Source of the DNA: Azospirillum sp. TSO35-2
GTDB lineage: Bacteria > Pseudomonadota > Alphaproteobacteria > Azospirillales > Azospirillaceae
DNA: 64,000 bases
Direction of reading: 5' to 3'
NCBI RefSeq assembly: GCF_003116095.1
Contig: NZ_LGRA01000021.1
Span: 2,890,025 to 2,954,024 of the forward strand
Shown here in pieces: positions 1 through 8,392 of the stretch. The notes beneath the pieces were generated by a model, which worked only from the letters and a program-made list of their open reading frames with translations, was not told where the DNA came from and made no database searches. Each line of letters starts with the position of its first letter. Positions within the stretch are counted from its first letter, which is position 1. Made by a program: the position numbers and the translations under genes.

Positions 1-1
1 C

Positions 2-925
2 CTGGCCTCCGAGAAATCGATCGGCCAGGAGGTGTCCTATGGCGAGGACGACATCCTCAAGGTCCAGGACATCGCCAAGTTCGACTTCAAGGGCGTCGAC
101 ATCGCGCTGTTCTCATCCGGCTCCAAGGTCTCGGCCGCCCATGTTCCGCGCGCCGCGGCGGCCGGCTGTGTGGTGATCGACAACAGCTCGCAGTTCCGCA
201 TGGACCCCGATGTGCCGCTGGTGGTGCCGGAGGTGAACCCGCAGGCGCTGGCCGGATTCCGCCAGCGCAACATCGTCGCCAACCCCAGCGGCCCGACCAT
301 CCAGATGGTGATGGCGCTGAAGCCGCTGCACGACCGTTTCGCGATTCGCCGGGTCGTGGTGTCGACCTACCAGGCGGTGTCGAGCGTCGGCGTCGGCAAG
401 GAGGCGATGGACGAGCTGTTCACCCAGACCCGCGCCATCTTCGTCAACGATCCCATCGTCAAGAGCGTCTTCCCCAAGCAGATCGCCTTCAACGTCATCC
501 CGCAGATCGACAGCGTCATGGAAGACGGCTCGACCCGCGAGGAGTGGAAGATGATGGTGGAGACCAAGAAGATCCTGGATCCCAAGATCAAGCTGTCCGC
601 CACCTGCGTCCGCGTCCCGGTCTTCATCGGCAACGCCGAATCGGTCACCATCGAGACCGACGAGCCGATCACCGCCGAGGAGGCCCGCGATCTCCTGCGC
701 GTGTTCCCCGGCCTGCAGGTGGTCGACCAGCAGACCAACGACGGTTACATCACCCCGGTCGAGGTCGCCGGCGACAACCCGGTCTTCATCAGCCGCATCC
801 GCGAGGATTTCTCGGTCGAGAACGGCCTGTCCTTCTGGTCCGTCGCCGACAACCTGCGCAAGGGGTCCGCCCTGAACGCCGTGCAGATCGCCGAGCGGCT
901 GGTGCGGGACCATCTGGAGGGCTGA
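2..925 (+). CDS. asd: Aspartate-semialdehyde dehydrogenase homologue, 5' end outside window, catalytic residues replaced
   Basis: This is the C-terminal ~307 residues of an aspartate-semialdehyde dehydrogenase, the NADPH enzyme that reduces aspartyl phosphate in lysine, threonine and methionine synthesis. The reading frame is open to the window edge, so the GTG at 32 is probably internal. Family landmarks are clear: FRMDPDVPLVVPEVNP, STYQ (substrate Gln), MDELFTQTRAIFVNDPIVK, EEWKMMVETKKILDPKIKL, CVRVP (substrate Arg) and DNLRKG near the end. The usual NPNCSTIQ motif reads NPSGPTIQ (Gly codon at 290-292 where the nucleophilic Cys belongs). The usual FIGH reads FIGN (Asn codon at 632-634 where the catalytic His belongs). 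There is also a two-residue insertion after STYQAVS. It may be a non-catalytic paralogue, as described for the USG-1 branch of the family. The family call is firm; enzymatic activity is doubtful. Confidence 0.85.
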   Translation: MASEKSIGQEVSYGEDDILKVQDIAKFDFKGVDIALFSSGSKVSAAHVPRAAAAGCVVIDNSSQFRMDPDVPLVVPEVNPQALAGFRQRNIVANPSGPTIQMVMALKPLHDRFAIRRVVVSTYQAVSSVGVGKEAMDELFTQTRAIFVNDPIVKSVFPKQIAFNVIPQIDSVMEDGSTREEWKMMVETKKILDPKIKLSATCVRVPVFIGNAESVTIETDEPITAEEARDLLRVFPGLQVVDQQTNDGYITPVEVAGDNPVFISRIREDFSVENGLSFWSVADNLRKGSALNAVQIAERLVRDHLEG

Positions 926-1017
926 CGGCACGTGCCGGTTTGATCGGACCGCGCCCCACCTTCCCACCCGCCCGAATTGTCGGTAGGCTGAACAATCCCT
1001 CCTGACCGGGCGGTTCC

Positions 1018-2331
1018 GTGCTCCTCCGCGTCCTGCCGCTGTTGGCCGCTCTCCTGTTGCTGCTCACCGGGTGCGGCGTCGACGCCGACCAGGACACGCT
1101 GTGCCGCAAGCTGATCCCCGCCTTCGAGTCCGATCCGGTCACCGACGTGGCCGCGCGGACCGATCCGCAGGACAAGCGCGTCGTCCGCGTCGACTACCGC
1201 AGCGGCGGCCAGCCCCACTGGGTCGCCTGCCGCTTCGCCGGCACCGCGATGGAGGAGGGGCGGCGGACGCTGACCGCGGTGGCCACCGACCGCACCGGTT
1301 GGCTGCGCGAGATGCGCTTCGCCATGCTGCTGCAATGGGCCCGCATCAAGCCGCCCCATCTCTTTGCCGTACCGGCCGCGGAGGTGGCGCGGCCGGCGGC
1401 GACGCGCTGGACGCCGCTGCTGTTCCTGCTGCAGCAGATCGTCAACGCGGCGACGGTCGCCTGCGTCTATGGGCTGCTGGCGCTGGGCTACACGCTGGTC
1501 TACGCCATCCTCGGCCAGATCAACCTGGCGCTGGGCGAGCTGACCATGCTGGGCGCCATGCAGACCGCCATCGCCGCCGCCGGGCTGGGCATGGCCGGCT
1601 GGGCGAGCTGGCCGCCGGCGGTGCTGGCCGCCGTGCTGCTGGTGATGGGCTTCACCGCGGTGCAGGGCTGGACGATGGACCGGCTGGTGTTCCGCCGCCT
1701 GCGCGGGGTGCGCAGCCACACGCCGCTGATCGTCGCGGTCGGGCTGTCGGTCACCTACCAGGAGGGGGTGCGGCTGCTGCACGGCGCCCGCGACTGGTGG
1801 CCGGCGCCGGTGCTGGCCGATCGCCACACGCTGTTCAACGACGGCGCCTTCACCGTCACGGCGCTGTCCTCGCAACTGGCGATCCTGATGCTGACCGGCG
1901 GGCTGTACGCCTTGCTGTGGGGGATCATGCAGCGAACGGCGTTCGGCCGGGCGCACCGCGCCTGCACCGACGACGTCGCGGCGGCGGAGCTGGTCGGGGT
2001 CGACGTCAACCGCACGGTGGCGACGACCTTCGCCATCGGCGGCGGGCTGGCGGCGGCGGCCGGGGCGGTGATCGCGCTCTATTACGGTGGGGTGAACTTC
2101 TTCACCGGCTATCTCATCGGCTTCAAGGCGCTGGCCGCGGCGGTGGTCGGCGGCATCGGCTCGGTGCCGGGGGCGATGCTGGGCGGCGCCCTGCTGGGGC
2201 TGGTCGAGACCTTCTGGTCGGCCTATTTCGCCATCGCCTACAAGGACATCGTCGCCTTCGGCCTGCTGGCGCTGTTCCTGATCTACCGCCCGCAGGGCCT
2301 GATGGGGCAGCCGCGCGGCCGGGGCGACTGA
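1018..2331 (+). CDS. LivH-type branched-chain amino acid ABC permease with lipoprotein-like N-terminal extension
   Basis: A 437-aa inner-membrane permease of the LivH family. The C-terminal ~300 residues carry repeated hydrophobic segments, the family signature region around GQINLALGELTMLG, and a cytoplasmic coupling loop ACTDDVAAAELVGVDV that contacts the ATPase. The N-terminus is unlike classical LivH. A hydrophobic start ends in a lipobox (LLTGC, Cys19), followed by ~110 polar residues with further Cys residues (CRKL, VACRF), probably outside the membrane. The GTG start at 1018 is the first in frame with a plausible export signal. No livM, livG, livF or binding-protein gene adjoins it, so partner subunits must be encoded elsewhere. 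Substrate specificity cannot be read from sequence. Confidence 0.8.
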   Translation: MLLRVLPLLAALLLLLTGCGVDADQDTLCRKLIPAFESDPVTDVAARTDPQDKRVVRVDYRSGGQPHWVACRFAGTAMEEGRRTLTAVATDRTGWLREMRFAMLLQWARIKPPHLFAVPAAEVARPAATRWTPLLFLLQQIVNAATVACVYGLLALGYTLVYAILGQINLALGELTMLGAMQTAIAAAGLGMAGWASWPPAVLAAVLLVMGFTAVQGWTMDRLVFRRLRGVRSHTPLIVAVGLSVTYQEGVRLLHGARDWWPAPVLADRHTLFNDGAFTVTALSSQLAILMLTGGLYALLWGIMQRTAFGRAHRACTDDVAAAELVGVDVNRTVATTFAIGGGLAAAAGAVIALYYGGVNFFTGYLIGFKALAAAVVGGIGSVPGAMLGGALLGLVETFWSAYFAIAYKDIVAFGLLALFLIYRPQGLMGQPRGRGD

Positions 2332-2420
2332 ACCGCCGGGAAAAGCCGCCGGGGAAAAGGACAATTCCTATTAATCCCTGCGTCGACTAGGGTGTTGCTC
2401 CCACGCGACGAGGAACAGTG

Positions 2421-2774
2421 ATGAGCGACGGATTGAAGTGCCCGCAGTGCGGCTCCGAACATGTCTATCAGGACGGCAGCCTGTGGATCTGCCCGGAATG
2501 CGCCCATGAATGGAACCCGGAGGCCGCCGCGGGCGATGCCGGGACCGAGGGAGAGGGCGTGGTGAAGGACGCCAACGGCAACGTGCTGGCCGACGGCGAC
2601 ACCGTGACCGTCATCAAGGATTTGAAGGTCAAGGGCTCGTCGTTGGTCATCAAGGGCGGGACCAAGGTCAAGGGCATCCGCCTGACCGACGGCGCCAACG
2701 GCCACAACATCGCCTGCAAGATCGACGGCATCGGCGCGATGGACCTGAAGTCGGAGTTCGTGAAGAAGGCCTGA
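2421..2774 (+). CDS. yjdM: YjdM/PhnA-family zinc-ribbon protein
   Basis: A 117-aa protein of the YjdM family, historically named PhnA although not required for phosphonate breakdown. The N-terminus is a zinc ribbon with pairs CPQC (residues 7-10) and CPEC (24-27). A short acidic linker leads to the conserved beta-barrel domain with [25 protein letters not shown]. An ATG at 2421 has AGGA six bases upstream and is preferred over the GTG at 2418. Single gene, followed at once by a perfect hairpin. The biochemical function of the family is unknown. Confidence 0.9.
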   Translation: MSDGLKCPQCGSEHVYQDGSLWICPECAHEWNPEAAAGDAGTEGEGVVKDANGNVLADGDTVTVIKDLKVKGSSLVIKGGTKVKGIRLTDGANGHNIACKIDGIGAMDLKSEFVKKA

Positions 2775-2778
2775 CGGC

Positions 2779-2807
2779 ATGACTGGGAAGGTCAAATTCC
2801 CAGTCAT
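2779..2807 (+). terminator. Hairpin after yjdM
   Basis: A perfect 11-bp inverted repeat, ATGACTGGGAA and its complement, with a 7-base loop, five bases after the yjdM stop. No strong T-run follows, so it is either a weak intrinsic terminator or an mRNA 3' stabiliser. Confidence 0.5.
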
Positions 2808-3002
2808 TCCCTTCGAGCCACCGTCGAAGCTCCAAGATTGCGGCAAAAAGACGCACCGACGAACTCCTCTGTATAGGAAGAGCAGGCGGGCTGTCGTTAC
2901 AAACAGTTACACTGTCACCTTTTGCCGACATGCTTCCGTTACGGTTCGGGTGTCTAATTGTGACGTCGGACAGATGCTTCACAGACCCCGATGGAGGCAA
3001 TG

Positions 3003-3350
3003 ATGAAAGCGATGACGATGGCGGTGTTGGCCGCAACGATCCTGATGTCGGGCGGCGTTGCCGCCTTCGCGCAAGGCCAGGGCCAAGGCCAAGGGCCGGG
3101 AGCCGGGCTGGGAATGGCGCAGGGCCAAGGCCCGGCCAACCGGGCGGCTCGACATGAGGCGATGATGAAGGCGCTCGACGCGGATGGTGACGGCAAGGTC
3201 ACGCTGGAGGAATTCCTGAACGCACCGCGTGGCAATTCCAAACAGTCGGCCGAAACCCTCAAGCAACGGCGGACGGCCCACTTCAAGCAACTCGACCGCA
3301 ACGGTGACGGTGTTCTTTCGCTCGACGAACTTCCGTCGAAGCGGCCGTGA
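3003..3350 (+). CDS. Periplasmic EF-hand calcium-binding protein
   Basis: A 115-aa secreted protein. Residues 1-24 form a Sec signal peptide ending AFAQ. A Gly/Gln/Pro-rich tract with GQ repeats follows (about 25-45), then two EF-hand loops, DADGDGKVTLEE (59-70) and DRNGDGVLSLDE (98-109). Both carry the Asp, Asp/Asn, Asp and Glu ligands expected for Ca2+. The ATG at 3003 is preferred because GGAGG lies five bases upstream; in-frame ATGs at 2991 and 3000 are poorly placed. Small EF-hand proteins of this kind are common in Alphaproteobacteria as calcium buffers or sensors, but no partner is evident. Ends just before a bidirectional terminator shared with leuC. Confidence 0.85.
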   Translation: MKAMTMAVLAATILMSGGVAAFAQGQGQGQGPGAGLGMAQGQGPANRAARHEAMMKALDADGDGKVTLEEFLNAPRGNSKQSAETLKQRRTAHFKQLDRNGDGVLSLDELPSKRP

Positions 3351-3358
3351 GGCAAAAG

Positions 3359-3395
3359 AAAAGCCGGGAGCGGATCATCTCCACCCCCGGCTTTT
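3359..3395. terminator. Bidirectional intrinsic terminator between the EF-hand gene and leuC
   Basis: AAAAGCCGGG pairs with CCCGGCTTTT across a 17-base loop, giving a T-run on both strands. It sits in the 63-bp gap between the convergent 3' ends. Confidence 0.8.
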
Positions 3396-3413
3396 CCGTG
3401 CAGACCCGTTCGA

Positions 3414-4820
3414 TCAGGCCAGATCGCGCACGTCGGCCAGATGGCCGGTCACCGCCGCCGCCACCGCCATGCCGGGGCTGACGAGGTGGGTGCGGCCGCC
3501 GCGGCCCTGGCGGCCTTCGAAGTTGCGGTTGGAGGTCGAGGCGCTGCGCTCGCCCGGAGCCAGACGGTCGGCGTTCATCGCCAGGCACATGGAGCAGCCC
3601 GGCTCGCGCCACTCGAAGCCGGCCTCGACGAAGATCTTGTCCAGACCCTCTTCCTCGGCCTGCTCCTTGACCAGCCCGGAGCCGGGGACCACCAGCGCAC
3701 GCACGCCCTCGGCCACCTTGCGGCCCTTGGCGAGGTCGGCGGCGGCGCGCAGGTCTTCGATGCGGCCGTTGGTGCAGGAACCGATGAACACGGTGTCGAC
3801 CTTGACGCTCGACAGCGGCTGGCCGGGGGTCAGGCCCATGTAGGCCAGCGAGCGCTCGACGGCGGCGCGCTTGCCCTCGTCGGCGATGTCGGCCGGGTTC
3901 GGCACCGTCGCGGTGATCGGCAGCACGTCTTCCGGGCTGGTGCCCCAGGTGACCTGCGGCGCGATGTCGGCGGCGTTCAGCACGACGGTGGCGTCGTAGA
4001 CCGCGCCCTCGTCCGACGGCAGCGTCTTCCAGTAGGCGACGGCCTGCTCGAAGGCGCCGGCCTTCGGCGCCAGCGCGCGGCCCTGGACATAGGCGAAGGT
4101 CTTCTCGTCCGGGGCGATCAGGCCGGCGCGGGCGCCGCCTTCGATCGCCATGTTGCAGACGGTCATGCGGCCTTCCATCGACAGCTCGCGGATCGCCTGG
4201 CCGGCGAACTCGATGACGTAGCCGGTGCCGCCGGCGGTGCCGATCTTGCCGATGATCGCCAGCACGATGTCCTTGGCGGTGACGCCCGGGTTCAGCGTGC
4301 CGTCGACGCGGACCAGCATGTTCTTGGCCGGCTTCTGCAGCAGGGTCTGGGTGGCCAGCACATGCTCGACCTCCGACGTGCCGATGCCGAAGGCCAGCGC
4401 GCCGAAGGCGCCGTGGGTCGCGGTGTGGCTGTCGCCGCAGACGATGGTCGCGCCCGGCAGGGTGAAGCCCTGCTCCGGACCGACGATGTGGACGATGCCC
4501 TGGCGGACGTCGTCCATCGGGAAATAGCGGACGCCGAAGTCGCGGGCGTTCTTGTCCAGCGTCTCCACCTGGATCCGGCTCTCCTCCTCGACGATGCCCT
4601 TGGAGCGGTCGGTGGTGGGGACGTTGTGATCCGGCACGGCGAGAGTGGCTTCCGGACGCCGCACCTTGCGGCCGGCGACGCGCAGTCCCTCGAACGCCTG
4701 CGGGCTGGTCACTTCGTGGACCAGATGGCGGTCGATGTAGAGAATGCAGGTGCCGTCGTCCTGGCGATGCACGACGTGGCTGTCCCAGATCTTGTCGAAC
4801 AGAGTGCGCGGCTTGGACAT
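3414..4820 (-). CDS. leuC: 3-isopropylmalate dehydratase large subunit
   Basis: LeuC, 468 aa, the [4Fe-4S] subunit that with LeuD isomerises 2- to 3-isopropylmalate in leucine synthesis. Landmarks are [17 protein letters not shown] at the start, [21 protein letters not shown], and the cluster-binding Cys residues in IGSCTNGR and [11 protein letters not shown]. The substrate region [15 protein letters not shown] is intact and the length matches the family (about 466 aa). The ATG at 4820 begins the conserved N-terminus; the 40 codons upstream are non-conserved read-through. leuD and leuB are not within the window on this strand. A sigma70-like promoter lies about 50 bp upstream. Confidence 0.97.
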   Translation of the reverse strand: MSKPRTLFDKIWDSHVVHRQDDGTCILYIDRHLVHEVTSPQAFEGLRVAGRKVRRPEATLAVPDHNVPTTDRSKGIVEEESRIQVETLDKNARDFGVRYFPMDDVRQGIVHIVGPEQGFTLPGATIVCGDSHTATHGAFGALAFGIGTSEVEHVLATQTLLQKPAKNMLVRVDGTLNPGVTAKDIVLAIIGKIGTAGGTGYVIEFAGQAIRELSMEGRMTVCNMAIEGGARAGLIAPDEKTFAYVQGRALAPKAGAFEQAVAYWKTLPSDEGAVYDATVVLNAADIAPQVTWGTSPEDVLPITATVPNPADIADEGKRAAVERSLAYMGLTPGQPLSSVKVDTVFIGSCTNGRIEDLRAAADLAKGRKVAEGVRALVVPGSGLVKEQAEEEGLDKIFVEAGFEWREPGCSMCLAMNADRLAPGERSASTSNRNFEGRQGRGGRTHLVSPGMAVAAAVTGHLADVRDLA

Positions 4821-4870
4821 CGGAAAACTCTCTCTCACAGTACGGCAGGCGCAGAACAATCGGAGGCCGC

Positions 4871-4899
4871 ACCATAGCCTTGTGTCGTCCCGGGGACAA
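4871..4899 (-). promoter_or_regulatory. Candidate sigma70 promoter of leuC
   Basis: On the minus strand, TTGTCC and TATGGT are separated by 17 bp, and the -10 lies about 50 bp upstream of the leuC ATG. Prediction from motif and position only. Confidence 0.45.
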
Positions 4900-4935
4900 G
4901 CATGGCGCTCCATCGGTCGCCGCAAGCCTGTCCCC
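4892..4935 (-). terminator. Inverted repeat between the FAD dehydrogenase gene and leuC
   Basis: GGGGACAAGC and GCCTGTCCCC form a 10-bp stem with one G-T pair and a ~24-base loop, just downstream of the FAD dehydrogenase stop. No T-run follows on the minus strand, and it overlaps the -35 of the predicted leuC promoter, so it could be an operator instead. Confidence 0.3.
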
Positions 4936-4960
4936 CGCAATTTTGTGACCCGCTAACCCC

Positions 4961-6379
4961 TTACGGCAGCATCTTCCCCGGGTTCAGCAGGCCGTCGGGG
5001 TCGAGCGTCGCCTTGATGGCGCGCAACAGATCGAACTCCACCGGCCCCTTGATGACCGGCATCTCGTCCTTCTTGAAGCGGCCGACGCCGTGCTCGGCGG
5101 AGATCGAGCCGTCGAGCGCGAAGATCACCTCGTTGACGACGTGGCAGATCTCGTCCCAGCGGTCGAGGTAGGCCTTGGTGTCGGCCCCCACCGGCTGGCT
5201 GAGGTTGAAGTGGATGTTGCCGTCGCCGACATGGCCGAACGGCGTCGGGCGGATGCCGGGGCAGGCGGCCAGCACCGCCGCCTCCGCCCGCTCGATGAAC
5301 TCGGCGACGCGGGAGACGGGGATGGAGACGTCGTTCTTGATCGAGCCGCCCTCGAACTTCTGCGCCTCGACGATCGCCTCGCGGATGAACCAGAGCTGCT
5401 TGGACTGGGCGTCCGACTGGGCCAGCGTGGCGTCGGTCGCCAGCTCCGCCTCGAACGCCTCGCCCAGCGCGGTTTCCACCGCCTCCTGGAAGGCGTCGGA
5501 CTTGGTGCCGGCGGTCAGCTCGGTCAGGACGTACCAGGGCGACGGCTCCGACAGCGGGTCGATGGTGCCGGCGACGTGCTTCAGCGCGAACTCCAGGCAG
5601 CGGCGCGACATCAGCTCGAAGGCCGACACGGCGTCGCCCGAGGCGGAGCGCAGCCGGGCCAGCAGCTCGATCGCGGCGGCCGGGCTGGGCACGGCGACGA
5701 AGGCGGTGACCGACTGGCGCGGCCGCGGGAACAGCTTCAGCACCGCGGCGGTGACGATGCCGAGCGTGCCCTCCGCCCCGATGAACAGGTCCTTCAGGTC
5801 GTAGCCGGTGTTGTTCTTGCGCAGCCGGCGCATGCCGTCCCAGACGCGGCCGTCGGCCAGCACGACCTCGAGCCCCAGCACCAGATCGCGGGTGTTGCCG
5901 TAGCGCAGCACGTTGATGCCGCCGGCGTTGGTGGAGATCAGGCCGCCGATCTGCGCCGTGCCCTCCGCCCCCAGGCTCAACGGGAACAGCCGGTCGGCCT
6001 CGGCGGCGGCGTCCTGGACGGCGGTCAGCACGACGCCGGCGTCCACCGTCATGGTGTAGTTCAGCGTGTCGACGTCGCGGATGCGGTTCATGCGCGACAG
6101 GCTGAGCACGATCTCGCGCCCTTCCTCGTAGGGGATCGAGCCGCCGACGAGGCTGGTGTTGCCGCCCTGCGGCACGATCGGGATGCCGGCCGCGGCGCAG
6201 ATTTTGACGACGGCCGCGACTTCCTCGGTGTTGGCCGGGCGGACGACCGCCGGGCTGTTGCCCTTGAAGCGCCCGCGCCATTCCGACAGGTAGGGCGCCA
6301 TGTCGGCGGCGTCGGTCAGGATGCCGGACGGGCCGACGATGGCGCGGATCTGGTCGAGAGCGGCGGCGATGTTGGTCAT
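4961..6379 (-). CDS. FAD-binding D-2-hydroxyacid dehydrogenase (GlcD/DLD/D2HGDH type)
   Basis: A 472-aa flavoenzyme of the FAD_binding_4 plus FAD-oxidase_C architecture. PQGGNTSLVGGS (about residue 70) and LGAEGTAQIGGLISTNAGG are PCMH-type FAD-binding motifs, and NTRDLVLGLEVVLADGRVWDG follows. The C-terminal half has the HVGDGNIHFN and EHGVGRFK motifs seen in D-lactate, glycolate and D-2-hydroxyglutarate dehydrogenases. The family oxidises a D-2-hydroxyacid and passes electrons to an electron-transfer protein or quinone. No signal peptide or membrane segment is evident. D-2-hydroxyglutarate or D-lactate are the most likely substrates, but this cannot be settled from sequence. No neighbouring glcE/F subunits are present, which argues against a glycolate oxidase complex. 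Confidence 0.9.
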   Translation of the reverse strand: MTNIAAALDQIRAIVGPSGILTDAADMAPYLSEWRGRFKGNSPAVVRPANTEEVAAVVKICAAAGIPIVPQGGNTSLVGGSIPYEEGREIVLSLSRMNRIRDVDTLNYTMTVDAGVVLTAVQDAAAEADRLFPLSLGAEGTAQIGGLISTNAGGINVLRYGNTRDLVLGLEVVLADGRVWDGMRRLRKNNTGYDLKDLFIGAEGTLGIVTAAVLKLFPRPRQSVTAFVAVPSPAAAIELLARLRSASGDAVSAFELMSRRCLEFALKHVAGTIDPLSEPSPWYVLTELTAGTKSDAFQEAVETALGEAFEAELATDATLAQSDAQSKQLWFIREAIVEAQKFEGGSIKNDVSIPVSRVAEFIERAEAAVLAACPGIRPTPFGHVGDGNIHFNLSQPVGADTKAYLDRWDEICHVVNEVIFALDGSISAEHGVGRFKKDEMPVIKGPVEFDLLRAIKATLDPDGLLNPGKMLP

Positions 6380-6483
6380 GGCGCGGGGTCCGGCGGATGG
6401 TGTCGTGCAAGCGCGACACTTCTACAATCTCGCGGCCCCCATTTCCATGCACCTGTTGCGCAGGGCAGCCGTCGCGCGGTGGT

Positions 6484-7479
6484 TTATCCCCGCGGCGCCG
6501 CCGCCCGGCGCAGGCGGTCGTTGATCGCCAGGCCCAGCCCGACCTCCGGGATTGGCATCACCGCGATGCGCGTGGCGCCGCTGTGGTCGAGCTGGCGCAG
6601 GTGGGCGAACAGGTTGGCGGCGGCCTCGTTCAGGTCGCCTTCCAGGCTCAGGTTCAGCCGCGTCGTGCCGCCGAAGACGAAGCGGTCGGGGCCGAAGGTC
6701 AGGAACGCCTCGTCCGCCTCGGCCGACGTGGCGTTCAGCCGCACGGCGGCGCTGGGGGCGTAGTGGCTTTCCAGCTGGCCCGGCGATTTCGGCGCGGTCG
6801 GGTCGCCGGCCGACAGGCGGATCGGGCCGATCAGCCGCTCCATCTCGTCGGGCAGCACGGCGCCGGGGCGCAGCAGCACCGCCTCCGGCCCGGTCAGGTC
6901 GATGACGGTGGACTCCAGCCCGACCGGGCACTTGCCGCCGGTGACGATGGCGTCGACGCGGTCGCCCAGGCTTTCCAGCACATGCTGCGGCGTGGTCGGG
7001 CTGACGGCGCCGGAACGGTTGGCGCTGGGCGCGGCGATCGGCGTCCCGGCGGCGCGCAGGATCGCCTGGGCGATGGGGTGGCCAGGCACGCGGATGGCGA
7101 TGCTGTCCAGCCCGGCGCTGACCAGCAGCGACAGGGCGGAGTTCGCCGGGCGCGGCAGCACCATGGTCAGCGGGCCGGGCCAGAACTGCTGCGCCAGTTC
7201 AAAGGCACGGTCGTCGAAGCGACCCCAGGACTGCGCGGTGGCCAGATCGGGGACGTGGGCGATCAGCGGGTTGAACTGCGGCCGGCCCTTGGCGGCGAAG
7301 ATGGCGGCCACCGCGCGGTCGTCGGTGGCGTCGGCGCCCAGCCCATAGACCGTCTCGGTCGGGAAGGCGACCAGACGGCCGGCGCGCAGCAGCTCGCCCG
7401 CGCGGGCGATGCCGGCGGGGGTGGTCGGGATCAGCGCCGGGCGCTTCTCACCGGTATCGGGTGCGGAATGGTCGGTCAC
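6484..7479 (-). CDS. L-threonylcarbamoyladenylate synthase, Sua5 type
   Basis: Sua5/YrdC family, 331 aa. It makes threonylcarbamoyl-AMP from threonine, bicarbonate and ATP for the universal t6A37 tRNA modification. The N-terminal YrdC domain (about 15-205) holds FPTETVYGLGADA, KGRP.FNPL, SIAIRVPGHP and APSANRSG. The extra C-terminal Sua5 domain begins near SPGQLESHYAP and continues to the end, so this is the long Sua5 form rather than short TsaC. The gene is separated from the FAD dehydrogenase by 104 bp with no clear terminator, so the two may be co-transcribed. Confidence 0.95.
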   Translation of the reverse strand: MTDHSAPDTGEKRPALIPTTPAGIARAGELLRAGRLVAFPTETVYGLGADATDDRAVAAIFAAKGRPQFNPLIAHVPDLATAQSWGRFDDRAFELAQQFWPGPLTMVLPRPANSALSLLVSAGLDSIAIRVPGHPIAQAILRAAGTPIAAPSANRSGAVSPTTPQHVLESLGDRVDAIVTGGKCPVGLESTVIDLTGPEAVLLRPGAVLPDEMERLIGPIRLSAGDPTAPKSPGQLESHYAPSAAVRLNATSAEADEAFLTFGPDRFVFGGTTRLNLSLEGDLNEAAANLFAHLRQLDHSGATRIAVMPIPEVGLGLAINDRLRRAAAPRG

Positions 7480-7578
7480 GGCGTCTTTCTAGAGCCTGCG
7501 GAACAAGTGTCAATTCGCGCGGTTGCACCGGTGCCATGCCGAAGGTTATGAGGGGATGCGCAAATCGCCAACGACAAC

Positions 7579-8238
7579 ATGATGGGTGCGGGCATGACGG
7601 GCAAGGTCTTCACCGTGGCGCAGCAGAAGGGCGGCGCCGGCAAGACCACGCTGGCCGCCCATCTCGCCATCGCCTGGGCGCAGTTGGGGCACCGCGTCGC
7701 CACCGTCGACATCGACCCGCAGGGCAGCCTGACCCGCTGGCACGCCGTCCGGAACGAGGCGACGCAGGGCAACCCCGGCTTCACCCATGTCCAGATCAAC
7801 GGCTGGCGCACCCAGGCCGAGGTGGAGAAGCTGACGCGCAGCCACGACATCGTGGTGATCGACAGCCCGCCGCACGCCCAGACCGAAGCGCGCATCGCCG
7901 TCCGCGCCGCCACGCTGGTGGTCGCCCCGGTGCAGCCGAGCCCGATGGACCTGTGGGCGGTCCACCCGACCATCGACCTCGCCGCCCAGGAAAAGCGCCG
8001 GCTGCTGCTGGTGCTGAACCGCGTGCCGCCGCGCGCCCGCATCGCCGACGAGCTGATCGCCAAGGTGCATGAGCTGGTCGCCCCGCCGGCGGTCGAGCTG
8101 GCCACCGCCCAGGTCGGCAACCGCACCGCCTACGCCGGCACCCTGATGACCGGCCTGTCGGTGACCGAGGCCGCGCGCAAGTCCCAGGCGGCGGTGGAGA
8201 TGCAGGCGCTGGCCGAGGAGATCCTGGCGCGGTCGTAA
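7579..8238 (+). CDS. Orphan ParA/MinD-family ATPase
   Basis: A 219-aa deviant Walker ATPase of the ParA type. The P-loop is QQKGGAGKTTLA (near residue 14), Walker A' is VDIDPQGSL, and Walker B is IVVIDSPPHAQTEA. These proteins use ATP-driven dimerisation on DNA or membranes to position cargo. No parB or centromere-like repeat adjoins it, so it is not an obvious plasmid or chromosome partition locus. It resembles the short orphan ParAs that position other cargo such as chemotaxis clusters or carboxysomes; the cargo here is unknown. ATGs at 7579, 7582 and 7594 are all possible starts and none has a strong Shine-Dalgarno sequence. Confidence 0.85.
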   Translation: MMGAGMTGKVFTVAQQKGGAGKTTLAAHLAIAWAQLGHRVATVDIDPQGSLTRWHAVRNEATQGNPGFTHVQINGWRTQAEVEKLTRSHDIVVIDSPPHAQTEARIAVRAATLVVAPVQPSPMDLWAVHPTIDLAAQEKRRLLLVLNRVPPRARIADELIAKVHELVAPPAVELATAQVGNRTAYAGTLMTGLSVTEAARKSQAAVEMQALAEEILARS

Positions 8239-8350
8239 TGGCGGCGGCACCGGTCATTGGCCGGCGCCGCTGGAGGGCCGCGACGGCGGCCCCGCGGGCC
8301 CATGCCCGCGAAGCGAAGCGGGCGGACGCCCGCGCCGGCGATTGAGGCGG

Positions 8351-8380
8351 CGGCTTTTGATGAGTCACCATCAAAAGCCG
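8351..8380. terminator. Perfect 12-bp inverted repeat between convergent genes
   Basis: CGGCTTTTGATG pairs perfectly with CATCAAAAGCCG around a 6-base loop, between the converging parA-like and araC-like genes. The T4 and A4 tracts lie inside the stem, so it could stop transcription from either side. Confidence 0.55.
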
Positions 8381-8392
8381 TCAGTATAAAGC

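Noticed and set aside
32-925. GTG at 32 as the true start of the Asd homologue
   Set aside because: The frame is open and conserved upstream to the window edge, so the gene begins outside.
2779-3003. 74-codon plus-strand frame between yjdM and the EF-hand gene
   Set aside because: It starts inside the yjdM hairpin, lacks an RBS, and its translation has no conserved character.
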